Positions 35,692 through 45,619 of a stretch of 64,000 bases of DNA are shown here, piece after piece. The notes under the pieces are model-generated. The model was given only the letters and a program-made list of their open reading frames with translations. It searched no databases and was not told the DNA's origin. The stretch's first letter is position 1. Every line of letters starts with the position of its first letter. This stretch comes from a bacterium 210820-DFI.6.37 (GTDB taxonomy: Bacteria; Bacillota; Clostridia; Peptostreptococcales; Anaerovoracaceae). A program made the position numbers and the translations under genes. The stretch is taken from contig JAJCKG010000002.1 of NCBI GenBank assembly GCA_020558355.1, positions 300,143 through 364,142 of the forward strand, written 5' to 3'.

Positions 35692-37791
35692 ATGAAATTT
35701 ACAGATTACAGAACATTTAAGACAGCCATAGGAGGCAAGCTTTTAGAGCTGGAAATCGGCAAGGTTTGTGAGATGGCCAATGGTCAGGTCATGGTGAAAT
35801 ACGGAGATACGGTTGTCAATGTTACAGCGGTTATGTCCAAAGAGCCAAGACCGGATATCGATTTTTTCCCGCTTAGCTGTGACTATGAAGAAAAAATGTA
35901 CGCGGCAGGAAAAATTCCAGGGGGATTTATCAAACGAGAAGGAAGACCAAGCGAAAAGGCGATCCTGAATTCCAGACTGATGGACAGGCCGCTGAGACCG
36001 CTGTTTCCAAAAGGATTTTTCAACGATGTACAGGTTGTGGCAACCGTAATGTGCATGGACAACGACGCGCCGTCAGAGATCGCGGCTATGATCGGTTCAT
36101 CCGTAGCCCTGTCCATTTCTGACATTCCATGGGACGGCCCGACCGGTTCGGTTCTTATCGGAAGAGTGGACGGACAGTTTGTTGTCAATCCGAGTCTGGC
36201 TCAGAGAGAGGCCAGTGACATGCATCTGGTGGTTTCCGGTACCAAAGAAGCCATTATGATGGTAGAGGCGGGAGCCAACGAAGTTCCTGAGGACATTATT
36301 CTGGACGCGATCATGTTTGCGCATGAAGAGATCAAGAAGATCGTCTCGTTTATTGAAGCTATTGTTGCCGAAGTGGGCAAACCGAAAAAGGAACTGGAGC
36401 TTTATGTTGTGCCGGAGGAAATTGACACAGCGGTAAGAGCTTACGCGGAGACAAAGATGCGGGCAGCCATCCAGACTCAGGAAAAGATGGAACGTCTGGA
36501 CAATATGGACGCGGTAGAAGCGGAGACAAAGGAACATTTTGAAGAGATCTATCCGGAAAACGGAAAGGATGTAGATAATGTACTGTACGCCATCACCAAA
36601 GAACAGGTTCGCAGCCTGATTCTGGATGATGGTATCCGTCCGGATAATCGTAAGCTGGACGAGATCCGGCCGATTTGGGTAGATACCAGCGTGCTTCCAA
36701 GGACACACGGCTCAGGCCTCTTTAAGAGAGGTCAGACTCAGGTTATGTCCATCGCGACACTGGGAGCTATGGGCGACGCGCAGACCATCGATGGAATTAC
36801 AGAGCAGACCGAAAAAAGGTATATGCACCACTACAACTTCCCTCCGTATTCCGTAGGAGAGGCAAGACCGCTGAGAAGTCCGGGAAGACGTGAGATCGGA
36901 CATGGAGCCCTGGCGGAACGGGCACTGCTTCCAGTACTTCCGGGAGTAGAAGAATTCCCATATGCCATTCGGGTCGTGTCAGAAGTGCTTTCCTCCAACG
37001 GATCGACCTCACAGGCTTCCGTATGCGGCAGCTGTCTGGCGCTGATGGACGCGGGAGTTCCAATCAAGGCGCCGGTTGCCGGAATCGCTATGGGACTGAT
37101 CGAACGTGTAGAAGAGGACGGAAGCAGCAAAATGGCCATTCTGTCTGACATTCAGGGTATGGAAGACTTTCTGGGTGACATGGACTTTAAGGTTGCGGGT
37201 ACCGAAAAGGGCGTTACCGCTATTCAGATGGATATTAAAGTCCACGGACTTTCCAAGAAAGTGCTGCAGGACGCGCTGGCGCAGGCCTATGAGGGAAGAA
37301 TGCACATCATGAAGGAAATGCTGGATGAGCTTCCCGCTCCGAGACCAGAGCTTTCTCCTTACGCTCCGCGGATTATTTCCATGCAGATCGATCCGGACAA
37401 GATCCGGACGGTTATCGGACCGGGAGGAAAGACCATTAACAAGATCATTGCGGATACCGGCGTGAAGATCGATATCGACGACACCGGCCTTGTATATATC
37501 GCGGCTCCTGATATGGAAAGCGCTCACGCGGGTGTTCATGAAATCGAGCTGCTGACCAAGGACGTGGAAGTCGGAGAGATCTATGAAGGAACAGTTACAA
37601 GACTGATGAACTTTGGAGCGTTTATTGAGATCCTTCCTGGAAAAGAAGGACTTCTGCACATCTCCAAGATGGCTAAGCACAGAGTAGAAAAAGTAGAGGA
37701 TGAGATGACAGTCGGCGATAAGGTAAAAGTAAAGGTTACCGAGATCGACAGTCAGAACCGGATCAACCTTTCCAGAAAGGAACTGCTGTAA
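35692..37791 (+). CDS. pnp: Polyribonucleotide nucleotidyltransferase (PNPase)
   Basis: 699 residues from the ATG at 35692. AGGAGG at 35677-35682 is 9 bases away, whereas a TTG at 35686 would be too close. Two RNase PH domains flank a helical linker; the KH domain has [13 protein letters not shown] and the S1 domain has [18 protein letters not shown] near the C-terminus. It degrades RNA phosphorolytically 3'-5' and shapes tails. It follows rpsO, as usual. Confidence 0.97.
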   Translation: MKFTDYRTFKTAIGGKLLELEIGKVCEMANGQVMVKYGDTVVNVTAVMSKEPRPDIDFFPLSCDYEEKMYAAGKIPGGFIKREGRPSEKAILNSRLMDRPLRPLFPKGFFNDVQVVATVMCMDNDAPSEIAAMIGSSVALSISDIPWDGPTGSVLIGRVDGQFVVNPSLAQREASDMHLVVSGTKEAIMMVEAGANEVPEDIILDAIMFAHEEIKKIVSFIEAIVAEVGKPKKELELYVVPEEIDTAVRAYAETKMRAAIQTQEKMERLDNMDAVEAETKEHFEEIYPENGKDVDNVLYAITKEQVRSLILDDGIRPDNRKLDEIRPIWVDTSVLPRTHGSGLFKRGQTQVMSIATLGAMGDAQTIDGITEQTEKRYMHHYNFPPYSVGEARPLRSPGRREIGHGALAERALLPVLPGVEEFPYAIRVVSEVLSSNGSTSQASVCGSCLALMDAGVPIKAPVAGIAMGLIERVEEDGSSKMAILSDIQGMEDFLGDMDFKVAGTEKGVTAIQMDIKVHGLSKKVLQDALAQAYEGRMHIMKEMLDELPAPRPELSPYAPRIISMQIDPDKIRTVIGPGGKTINKIIADTGVKIDIDDTGLVYIAAPDMESAHAGVHEIELLTKDVEVGEIYEGTVTRLMNFGAFIEILPGKEGLLHISKMAKHRVEKVEDEMTVGDKVKVKVTEIDSQNRINLSRKELL

Positions 37792-37834
37792 AGGCTGAAA
37801 AAAGGTCATAGGACCCGGCAATATAAAGGAAAAG

Positions 37835-37874
37835 AAAACGCGGCTTCCGGCAAAGACCGGAGGGCGCGTTTTTT
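37835..37874 (+). terminator. Intrinsic terminator after pnp
   Basis: AAAACGCG and CGCGTTTTTT form the base of the stem, with inner TCCGG/CCGGA around CAAAGA, followed by the T-run. Confidence 0.88.
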
Positions 37875-37996
37875 CAGATAGTAGACAATTTTCTAAAAAG
37901 CCCCCATATCTTGTTGTTTTTTCTTGAAAAATCCGAAGGCGACCCTGAAAATCCTTGAAATTACAGCTTTTTGAATGAAAAAAATCAGGAAAAAGA

Positions 37997-38025
37997 TTGC
38001 CGTATTTTTGAAAAAAAGATATAAT
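37997..38025 (+). promoter_or_regulatory. Promoter of the abrB-CHAP unit
   Basis: TTGCCG (37997-38002), exact 17-base spacer, consensus TATAAT (38020-38025). Confidence 0.72.
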
Positions 38026-38140
38026 GTTACCACATTCGACATTTCAGAAAGTACGAATAACAAAAAAGTAGGAAAGTTAGAAAAGCTTACAAAGCAGAAA
38101 GTAAGAACGATCGGGACAAATGTCCGGCGGGAACTGAAAC

Positions 38141-38407
38141 ATGATTGTAGAATTCAGACAGAAGGGACAGATCACCATACCCAGAGAGATCGTCCGGCAG
38201 CTTGGAATTAAAGAAGGGGACAAACTGGAAGTCACAGAAGAAAATGGCGCCATAAAAATGGTGCCTGTTATTGTGTGCCCGGCAAATTCCATCCAGACCC
38301 TTCAAAAGGAACTGGATCAGCTGAAAGAAACGCTGCGGCAGGGGAATGATCCTGAGCTGGAACGACTTGAAACGGTCCTGCAATCGATGGAACGTATAAC
38401 CAGATAA
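38141..38407 (+). CDS. AbrB/MazE/SpoVT-fold DNA-binding protein
   Basis: 88 residues. The N-terminal swapped-hairpin domain FRQKGQITIPREIVRQLGIKEGDKLEV is typical (residues about 5-31; key Gly9, Pro14 and Gly22). Residues 50-85 are a helical, probably coiled-coil, tail that could form dimers. Such proteins are transition-state regulators or antitoxins. No toxin gene follows; instead a secreted cell-wall enzyme comes 66 bases later, so regulation of that gene is likely. GTCGA-8-TCGAC (38420-38437) in the gap is a possible binding site. Confidence 0.85.
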   Translation: MIVEFRQKGQITIPREIVRQLGIKEGDKLEVTEENGAIKMVPVIVCPANSIQTLQKELDQLKETLRQGNDPELERLETVLQSMERITR

Positions 38408-38473
38408 CCCGGAAAGCGGGTCGATGTAACACTCGACAGACTTTAATCGAGAACATGAAAAGGGAGGCCATAC

Positions 38474-40138
38474 ATGAAAAGAAAAGCCATATCCGCTCTG
38501 CTCATATTGTTTATGATTGGAGCGCTGCTGGCGCCGATGGGGGCAAAGCCTCTGGAGGCCGCGGCAGCAACCTCTTTTACAATACGGACCAGTATGCCAA
38601 AGCTGAATGATAAAAACGCGAAATTCTATTATTCTGACTTGAATCGGTTTTGGAAAGCCGGAAGACTAGCTCCCGACTTTAAATATTATAAGGGAATCAT
38701 GGACGACGGAAGAACCGGCGGATATGTGTGGGGAAACTGTACCTGGTGGGCTTACAGCCGGGCCAGTGAAGTGATCGGAGAGCCGCTTAATCCAAATCTT
38801 CGGGGAAACGCCGGAGAATGGTGGAGCTGCAATAAAAAAGGGAACTATTACCCTTATGGCTCAACGCCAAAGGCGGGAGCGATCGTAGTGTATAAGACCC
38901 ATGTGGCTTTTGTGGAAAAAGTTGTGAACGGGCAGATCTATGTGTCTGAATCCGGCTGGCAGACCAGAACCTATGGACCCAGCTCTACGGATGACTTCTT
39001 TTTCCATTACGGAAAACCATGGAGCAGCAATGGGACCCCGCAAGGGTATATTTATGTAACAGATAAAAAACCAGCCTCAGTAAAGACAAAAGCCGCAAGC
39101 TACAGTGTCAAGGTCAGTGTGTCAGACCTGCGTATGAGAAGCGGTCCCGGCACCGGGTATTCCAACATGGGATACATAAAGAAAGGAACCTATAAGCTGA
39201 AGGCTGTGACTACAGACGGCGAATGGGGGCAGCTTTCCAGCAATGGCTACTGGATCTGCCTTGAATATACCACAAAAGTAGTTCCAAAGAGCAGCAACAA
39301 CAATCTAAAAGCGCTCAGCGTCAGCGGGTATTCCATCTCACCGGCGTTTAAGGCGACAGAGACCTCCTATAGCCTGACCGTACCGAGCAATGTTTCTTCG
39401 GTGACCATCAAGGCTACAAAAGCCAATTCAAAGGCAGTAGTTTCGGGAACAGGAAAAATCAGCCTGGCAACAGGGACCAATACCAGGAGCGTTAAAGTAA
39501 AGGCGGAAAATGGAGCGGTCAAAACCTATACCATCAAGATCACCCGGTCAAAGGAGACGAAGGTAAAGGTATCTGTTACCGATCTGAATATGCGAAGCGG
39601 CCCAGGCACCGGCTACAGCAGCAAGGGCAAGCTGAAAGCGGGGACTTACGCTATCGTTCAGACAAAGAATGGCTGGGGAAAGCTGAAAACCAACGGCTAC
39701 TGGATCAGTCTGGCCTATACAAAGGCGGCGACGTCTTCCACAGCGGCCGCGACGGCGGGAGCGTATAAGGTAAAGGTGAAGGTTACCAGCCTGAATATGC
39801 GCACCGGCCCAGGCACCAGCTACAAGAGCAAGGGCAAGCTGAAAAAGGGCACCTATACCATTTCCTCTACAAAGAACGGCTGGGGAAAGCTGAAAACCAA
39901 CGGCTACTGGATCAAGCTGTCCTACACAACCAAGGTTTCTTCCACAACTGCCGCGAAGACTTATAAAGTCAAGGTGAAAGTGACAGAGCTGAACATGCGC
40001 ACCGGTCCGGGCACCAGCTATAAGAGCAAGGGCAAGCTGAAAAAAGGAACCTACACCATTTCTTCCACGAAAAACGGATGGGGAAAGGTTAAAAGCAACG
40101 GATACTGGATAAAATTATCTTATACCACAAAAGTATAA
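38474..40138 (+). CDS. Secreted CHAP-domain cell-wall hydrolase with SH3b repeats and a cadherin-like domain
   Basis: 554 residues. Signal peptide 1-31. The CHAP domain (about 45-200) has catalytic Cys89 in GNCTWWA and His143 in THVAFVE, so it should cut peptidoglycan as amidase or endopeptidase. SH3b domain 1 follows at about 205-268, a cadherin-like beta-sandwich at about 275-357, and three more SH3b units to the end. The last two SH3b units are 66-residue, near-identical tandem repeats (198-base period). There is no sortase motif; wall binding would be through SH3b. GGGAGG precedes the ATG and a terminator follows. Confidence 0.9.
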   Translation: MKRKAISALLILFMIGALLAPMGAKPLEAAAATSFTIRTSMPKLNDKNAKFYYSDLNRFWKAGRLAPDFKYYKGIMDDGRTGGYVWGNCTWWAYSRASEVIGEPLNPNLRGNAGEWWSCNKKGNYYPYGSTPKAGAIVVYKTHVAFVEKVVNGQIYVSESGWQTRTYGPSSTDDFFFHYGKPWSSNGTPQGYIYVTDKKPASVKTKAASYSVKVSVSDLRMRSGPGTGYSNMGYIKKGTYKLKAVTTDGEWGQLSSNGYWICLEYTTKVVPKSSNNNLKALSVSGYSISPAFKATETSYSLTVPSNVSSVTIKATKANSKAVVSGTGKISLATGTNTRSVKVKAENGAVKTYTIKITRSKETKVKVSVTDLNMRSGPGTGYSSKGKLKAGTYAIVQTKNGWGKLKTNGYWISLAYTKAATSSTAAATAGAYKVKVKVTSLNMRTGPGTSYKSKGKLKKGTYTISSTKNGWGKLKTNGYWIKLSYTTKVSSTTAAKTYKVKVKVTELNMRTGPGTSYKSKGKLKKGTYTISSTKNGWGKVKSNGYWIKLSYTTKV

Positions 40139-40143
40139 AGCGG

Positions 40144-40174
40144 AAATTCCCTATTGGGCACAATAGGGAATTTT
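40144..40174 (+). terminator. Intrinsic terminator after the CHAP gene
   Basis: Perfect 13-bp stem AAATTCCCTATTG (40144-40156), loop GGCA, CAATAGGGAATTT, then TTTT. Confidence 0.85.
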
Positions 40175-40195
40175 GCGGTTCAAAAGGAGACAAAC

Positions 40196-42001
40196 GTGTT
40201 TTTACCGATATCAAAACAGGATATGGAAAAAAGGGGCTGGAACCAGGCGGATTTTGTACTGGTAACAGGAGACGCCTATATCGATCACCCCTCTTTTGGT
40301 ACGGCGATTATCAGCCGGCTGCTGGAGCGGTTCGGTTATAAAGTGGCGATTCTGGCTCAGCCCAACTGGCGGACCGCGGAGGACTTTACCAGATTCGGAA
40401 GACCCCGGCTGGGATTTCTTATCAACGGGGGAAATGTAGATTCTATGGTCAACCACTATTCGGTTTTCAAACACAGGAGAAAACGGGACGAGTATTCTCC
40501 GGGAGGAAAAGCGGGGCTTCGGCCGGATCGGGCCGTGATCGTCTACAGCAATCGGGCCAGGGAAGCCTATAAGGACGCGCCTGTCATTATCGGCGGACTG
40601 GAAGCCAGTCTGCGGCGGCTGGGTCATTACGACTACTGGGATGACCGGGTGCGCCGATCGATCCTGCTGGATTCCCGGGCGGATATCCTCATTTACGGAA
40701 TGGGGGAACGGGCCATTATTGAGATTGCGGAAGCGCTGGACAGCGGCATCGCGGCAAAGGATATCGGTTGGATCCGGGGAACCTGTGTGAGAGGCAAGCT
40801 TGCTGACGCGGATGAGGAGGCTATGCTTCTGCCGTCCTTTGAGGAAATCGCCAGCGACAAAAGGCGGTACGGCGACAGCTTTGCTATGCAGTACCGGAAT
40901 AATGACGCGATCAGCGGAAAGCAGGTAATAGAGCCTTATGGAAAGGAAAACTGCGTGATACAAAATCCGCCTCAGCCGCCTTTGGAACGGGAAGAGCTGG
41001 ATCAGATCTACGAGCTGGATTACGAAGGGGAATATCATCCCATCTATGAAAAGCTGGGCGGTGTTCCGGCCCTGCGGGAAGTGAAATTCAGCCTGATCAG
41101 CAGCCGGGGCTGCTTTGGAGGATGCAGCTTTTGCGCGCTGACATTCCACCAGGGAAGAGAGCTTCGCAGCCGCAGTATCGAATCCCTGGTGAAGGAAGCG
41201 AAAGCGCTGACAGAAAAGCCGGATTTCAAAGGGTATATCCATGATGTGGGAGGGCCTACCGCCAACTTCCGCCATCCCGCCTGCAAAAAACAGCTGAAAG
41301 CCGGAGTCTGCAAAAACAGGGACTGTCTGTATCCAAAGCCCTGCGGCCAGATGGAGATCGACCACGAGGAATACCGGCGGCTTCTGCGGCAGCTGCGGGA
41401 GCTTCCGGGCATTAAAAAGGTCTTTATCCGGTCCGGCATCCGATACGATTACCTCATGGCCGATAAAAACAAAGATTTTTTAAAGGACCTGTGCCGGTAT
41501 CACATCAGCGGCACTTTAAAAGTAGCGCCGGAGCATATATCCCCTCCGGTACTGGCTCAGATGCGAAAGCCGGACAAAGGGGTCTTTCAGCGGTTCAGCC
41601 AGGCTTACCAGGAGACAAACCGCAGGCTGGGGCTAAAGCAGTATTTGATTCCTTATCTGATTTCTTCCCATCCGGGGAGCAGGCTGGATGACGCGGTGGA
41701 GCTGGCTTTATTTTTGAAAGAAAATCACTTTATTCCGGATCAGGTGCAGGATTTTTATCCGACGCCGGGAACCCTTTCCACCTGTATTTACTATACGGAA
41801 GAGGACCCCTTCACAAAGGAGCCGGTTCATGTGGCAAAGGATCTGGAGGAAAAGAAGATGCAGCGGGCGCTGATCCATTTTCACAAACCGGAAAACCGAA
41901 AGCTGGTGAAAGCCGCGCTTGAAAAGGCGGGGCGAAAAGAGCTGATTCCGGTGCTGTTGGGTCACAGAGAGCAGAAAAACAGGAAAGGCAGAAAAAAATG
42001 A
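40196..42001 (+). CDS. YgiQ-family radical SAM protein
   Basis: 601 residues, GTG start at 40196. AAGGAG (40183-40188) and the family start MFLPIS decide it; a TTG at 40154 lies in the terminator hairpin. The radical-SAM cluster motif CFGGCSFC is near residues 306-313, and the N-terminal LVTGDAYIDHPSFGTAII block is typical. YgiQ proteins bind a [4Fe-4S] cluster and SAM, but the reaction is not known. The gene overlaps a DNA methyltransferase by ATGA, which is unusual company. Confidence 0.93.
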   Translation: MFLPISKQDMEKRGWNQADFVLVTGDAYIDHPSFGTAIISRLLERFGYKVAILAQPNWRTAEDFTRFGRPRLGFLINGGNVDSMVNHYSVFKHRRKRDEYSPGGKAGLRPDRAVIVYSNRAREAYKDAPVIIGGLEASLRRLGHYDYWDDRVRRSILLDSRADILIYGMGERAIIEIAEALDSGIAAKDIGWIRGTCVRGKLADADEEAMLLPSFEEIASDKRRYGDSFAMQYRNNDAISGKQVIEPYGKENCVIQNPPQPPLEREELDQIYELDYEGEYHPIYEKLGGVPALREVKFSLISSRGCFGGCSFCALTFHQGRELRSRSIESLVKEAKALTEKPDFKGYIHDVGGPTANFRHPACKKQLKAGVCKNRDCLYPKPCGQMEIDHEEYRRLLRQLRELPGIKKVFIRSGIRYDYLMADKNKDFLKDLCRYHISGTLKVAPEHISPPVLAQMRKPDKGVFQRFSQAYQETNRRLGLKQYLIPYLISSHPGSRLDDAVELALFLKENHFIPDQVQDFYPTPGTLSTCIYYTEEDPFTKEPVHVAKDLEEKKMQRALIHFHKPENRKLVKAALEKAGRKELIPVLLGHREQKNRKGRKK

Positions 42002-43356
42002 GTTTAATTTTTTCACTTCCGGCTATTTTAGAGGAAAGCAGGAGAGAATATGAACAAATAAAAGAAAGCAGCGCCGAGGGAAGAGCTTTTTTTCCTGTGG
42101 AAAAGATTCATCACCGGATTTCCTCTTCTGAAAGCCTGCTGGCCAGAGGCGACAATCTGGACTTTATCCAGTATCTTTTAAGAGAGCGGGGGCTGGAGGG
42201 AAAGCTGCAGCTGGTTTACATGGATCCGCCCTTTTATTCCAAGGCCAGCTACGACGCGGTGATCAAACTGAAATCCCCCGTTATAGAGGACGCTCCGGCC
42301 ATCAAACCGCTGGCCTATGATGATCTGTGGAAGACGGGAATGGAAGAGTACCTCAGGATGCTGTGCGTCCGTTTCTTTCTCATTCGGGATCTGTTATCGG
42401 AAGAGGGCTGCTTTTGGGTGCATCTGGACTGGCATGTGGTTCATTATGTAAAGATCCTTCTGGATGAGATCTTTGGGGAGAAAAACTTTGTCAATGAGAT
42501 TATCTGGAACTATAAATCCGGCGGCACCGGAAAGCGAAATTTCTCCAGAAAGCACGATACCCTGCTTTTCTATGGAAAGAGCAAGCGGTATTACTTTCAG
42601 CCGCTGCAAGAGAAATCTTATAATCGGGGATACAAGCCGTACCGATTTAAAGGGGTAAAGGAGTACCGGGACGAGCTGGGCTGGTACACCATGGTTAACA
42701 TGAAGGATGTATGGCAGATCGATATGGTGGGGCGGACTTCCGCGGAGCGGACCGGATATGCCACCCAGAAACCGGAGCAGCTGCTTTCCCGCGTTATAGA
42801 AAGCTGCAGCCGAAAAGGGGACCTGTGCGCGGATTTCTTCTGCGGCTCCGGCACGCTTGCCGCCGCCGCGGAGAAGCTGGGAAGGCCATGGATCTGCTGT
42901 GACGTGGGAGCCATTGCCGCTGCCGGCTGTCTGAAGCGGATGTCTGTAAAAAAGAGCGCCTTTACATTGCTGAAGGAGCAGGCGGACCGGCAGAGAGACG
43001 GTCTGGAGCTGAGGCTTCGCGCGGAACCCATAGAATTCACCGGTAAAAAGCTGGTGACGGTAACCCTGACCGGGTATCGGCTGGAAGAAGAGGATATTCC
43101 GGTACAGGGAAAGGATCTGGAGGTTATAAAAAAATTCTGTGAAAAAGACCCTCTCCAGCTGATTGAATATTGGAGCGTGGATTTTTCCTATGACGGAAAG
43201 GTACATAATCCGGAGTTCTCTTTTCCTAAGGAAAAGGACCGGATTGAGACTGTATGCCGGCAGATTCTCGGCAATGTGGGACGCGTCAGTGTCCGCGCGG
43301 TAGATGTTTTCGGAAGCAGTACACTGAAAATCTTTGACCCGGGAGAGTTTGAATGA
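41998..43356 (+). CDS. Orphan beta-class site-specific DNA methyltransferase (probably N6-adenine)
   Basis: 452 residues. DPPF at 76-79 (motif IV) precedes FCGSGT at 281-286 (motif I), the order of beta-class amino-methyltransferases; DPPF favours N6-adenine. The target-recognition part would be about 140-265. Residues about 330-452 form a C-terminal extension (LIEYWSVDFSYDGKVHNPEF) not needed for catalysis. No restriction endonuclease, specificity subunit or phage gene is nearby, so it is an orphan enzyme in core-genome surroundings. It is translationally coupled to both neighbours by ATGA overlaps. Confidence 0.85.
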   Translation: MSLIFSLPAILEESRREYEQIKESSAEGRAFFPVEKIHHRISSSESLLARGDNLDFIQYLLRERGLEGKLQLVYMDPPFYSKASYDAVIKLKSPVIEDAPAIKPLAYDDLWKTGMEEYLRMLCVRFFLIRDLLSEEGCFWVHLDWHVVHYVKILLDEIFGEKNFVNEIIWNYKSGGTGKRNFSRKHDTLLFYGKSKRYYFQPLQEKSYNRGYKPYRFKGVKEYRDELGWYTMVNMKDVWQIDMVGRTSAERTGYATQKPEQLLSRVIESCSRKGDLCADFFCGSGTLAAAAEKLGRPWICCDVGAIAAAGCLKRMSVKKSAFTLLKEQADRQRDGLELRLRAEPIEFTGKKLVTVTLTGYRLEEEDIPVQGKDLEVIKKFCEKDPLQLIEYWSVDFSYDGKVHNPEFSFPKEKDRIETVCRQILGNVGRVSVRAVDVFGSSTLKIFDPGEFE

Positions 43357-44243
43357 AGAAGACCCTTTCAAAAGATAAAATAAAAGGCTTTGCGGCAGAT
43401 CTGTTTTTTCTGCTGGCCGCCTGCGCTATGGGAGCCTTTGCGACTGTAGGCGTTATGATTCCCAACGGTTTGACCAGCGGAGGTCTGACCGGTATCGTGC
43501 GGATTGTTCAGAGCTATGTTCCTCTGGACTTTTCCATTTTGTTTTACGGAGGCTCTGTTGTTATACTCATTGCTGCGGCAGTTTTTCTGGGGTCTTTGGA
43601 GCTGCGGAAGATTCTGCTTTTGACGGTGCTATATCCGGCGGTGCTTTTTATCTTTGAAAAACTGGACTTTCAGCTGCTGGAGGAAAAGGATGTGATCCTC
43701 GCGGCTGTTTTCTGCGGCGTTTTTTCCGGACTATGCGCGGGACTGGTGTTTTGGAGAGGGTATTCCTTCAGCGGCACCGACGCTATAGCGAAGATTTTAA
43801 AGAAAAAGCTGTTTCCGCAGTACAGCCTGAGCAAGCTGCTTTTGGCCATCGACGGGATCATCATCATTGCTTCCGCCTTTGTCTTCGGCAGAAACATTGC
43901 CCTCTACGCGTTGATTACCCAGGTGATCATCAGCCGCATGGTGGATATCGTTATATACGGCTTTGAAATGAAAATCGTCCGGCTGGAAATCATCACTTCT
44001 CAGAGCCAGGCTGTCAGCAGCTATATCATGGAGGAAATCGGAAGAGGTGTTTCCAGCAGTCAGATAACGGGCGAGTATACAAAAGAACAGTATACGCAGC
44101 TCAGCGTTATGTGTTCGCCCAGGGAAAGCATACTGATCCGGAGAAAGACCGCGGGGCTGGATAAAGGCGCTCTGATTACAGTCATTCCGGTAGAGACGGT
44201 GTGGGGAATCGGTGAAGGATTCAGCGATATTGAAAAGGAGTAG
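43353..44243 (+). CDS. YitT family membrane protein (DUF161 + DUF2179)
   Basis: 296 residues. About five or six membrane helices occupy residues 12-205 (DLFFLLAACAMGAFATVGVMIPNGLTSGGLTGI is the family start; key residues N36, G37, T39, G42), followed by a cytoplasmic DUF2179 domain (about 215-290, SYIMEEIGRGVSSSQITGEYT). The transport function is unproven in the family. ATGA overlap with the methyltransferase upstream. Confidence 0.88.
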   Translation: MKKTLSKDKIKGFAADLFFLLAACAMGAFATVGVMIPNGLTSGGLTGIVRIVQSYVPLDFSILFYGGSVVILIAAAVFLGSLELRKILLLTVLYPAVLFIFEKLDFQLLEEKDVILAAVFCGVFSGLCAGLVFWRGYSFSGTDAIAKILKKKLFPQYSLSKLLLAIDGIIIIASAFVFGRNIALYALITQVIISRMVDIVIYGFEMKIVRLEIITSQSQAVSSYIMEEIGRGVSSSQITGEYTKEQYTQLSVMCSPRESILIRRKTAGLDKGALITVIPVETVWGIGEGFSDIEKE

Positions 44244-44299
44244 TGATACGCAAAAGCGGCGCGCAAGGCCAGAGCCGCTGAATTGGGCTGCCCGCGCGC

Positions 44300-45619
44300 C
44301 TAGCCTGGAAAGCAAACTGTGATTCGGGTTCCGATGTCTTCCCGGCTCAGCACCTGAAAGTAACCACCGTGCCGGTCTATGATCCATTTGGCAATGGAAA
44401 GCCCCAGTCCGGCTCCGCCATTTTCTCTGCTCCGGGCCGGGTCAGAGCGGAAAAAACGTTCGAACATATGAGGAATATCTTTTCCGGCAATGCCGATCCC
44501 TTCATCCTGGACCACAAAGCAGCTGTGGCCCTTTTCGTTTTTTTTGACTTGAAGGATAATATCCGCGTGGTCCGGCGTATATTTGGCCGCGTTGTCCACC
44601 AGAATCCGGGCCGCCTGTTTGATCATAGAAACATCGCCTGTAATGGTTATATCTTCATCCCCTTTTAAATGATAACGATGCTTCGGGTCGATCATGACGG
44701 ATTCATCAAAGACCTCTTTTATCATTTCGTGAAGAGAGAATTCCGTCATCGTCAGCTTTGTTCTGCCGCTGTCGCCTCTTGCCAGGAACAGCAGCTGTTC
44801 CACCAGCTTTTTCATATGATCGGATTCGCTTTTTATGGCGGCGATGGATTCTTCCAGAATCGTTTCGTCCTCTTTGCCCCAGCGGTCCAGCATATTCGCG
44901 TATCCCTGAATCACAGCGATAGGTGTCCGCAGCTCATGGGACGCGTCCGACACAAAGCGGGCCTGCTGTTGATAGGACTGACGCATCCGCTCCAAAAGAC
45001 TGTTGACTGCCTGCTCCAGGCCCTCCAGCTCCGCGTCTCCCGTTTGGAGCCTTGCGTCCGGTCCGGTAGGACTGATGCGGCTGATGGCGTCCTCAAGATG
45101 GTGGAATTTGTCTTCGTCAAAGGCGGAATCTGCCGTCAGATCCTGAGCCATGCGGGTGATTTCATAAAGAGGCGCCAGGTGCTTTCTCGACTTTCTGGAG
45201 CCGGTTAGAATCTCCCAAAGCAGGATCAATAGCTGGACCAGTGTCATCAGCAGCAGACAGCGCCAGAAAAATACCAGGAACCGACCCGCGTAAACTGTGG
45301 TTTCACCGCCTTTCGCAGGTTTATATACATACTGGAGACGGGCCAGAAAGCTTTGAAGAGGCGTATGGAACCAGCGATCCTCCTGGTGGGTCAGCTCCTG
45401 CCCCTCTGGTGAAAGCTGATCTTCCGCCAGCAGCGCGAAATGGCGGGAAGCGCCGGGCTGGAAATCCTGCCCCTGCGGCGTTTCCTGAAAATAGCACCAC
45501 ACGCCGACAGCCAGCAGGGCGGCAAGGATATCCAAAAGCAGAAAGGCGAAAAACAGGCTCGCGACTCTGCCGCGGCTGACGCTTCTGGAAATAGAGCGCA
45601 TTTTTTTGGTTTCATTCAT
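44300..45619 (-). CDS. Membrane sensor histidine kinase
   Basis: 439 residues on the minus strand. Membrane helices about 17-40 and 115-137 enclose a short extracytoplasmic sensor part of about 75 residues. HisKA has SDASHELRTPIAVIQGYANML with the phospho-His; the ATPase domain has the N box ILVDNAAKYTPD, G1 DEGIGI and G2 GGAGLGLSIAKWI. It should phosphorylate the response regulator whose gene it overlaps by 8 bases. Similar in layout to ArlS/CssS-type kinases; the stimulus is unknown. Confidence 0.93.
   Translation of the reverse strand: MNETKKMRSISRSVSRGRVASLFFAFLLLDILAALLAVGVWCYFQETPQGQDFQPGASRHFALLAEDQLSPEGQELTHQEDRWFHTPLQSFLARLQYVYKPAKGGETTVYAGRFLVFFWRCLLLMTLVQLLILLWEILTGSRKSRKHLAPLYEITRMAQDLTADSAFDEDKFHHLEDAISRISPTGPDARLQTGDAELEGLEQAVNSLLERMRQSYQQQARFVSDASHELRTPIAVIQGYANMLDRWGKEDETILEESIAAIKSESDHMKKLVEQLLFLARGDSGRTKLTMTEFSLHEMIKEVFDESVMIDPKHRYHLKGDEDITITGDVSMIKQAARILVDNAAKYTPDHADIILQVKKNEKGHSCFVVQDEGIGIAGKDIPHMFERFFRSDPARSRENGGAGLGLSIAKWIIDRHGGYFQVLSREDIGTRITVCFPG

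Larger units (their letters stand above)
37792..38140. other. 349-base gap: pnp terminator and promoter for the AbrB-type gene
   Basis: Holds the pnp terminator (37835-37874) and a good promoter (37997-38025), followed by a leader of about 110 bases, AT-rich, without a recognisable RNA family. No gene is seen in it. Confidence 0.6.

Noticed and set aside
38141..38407. AbrB-type protein as the antitoxin of a toxin-antitoxin pair
   Set aside because: No toxin-sized gene is adjacent; the next gene is a large secreted cell-wall enzyme.
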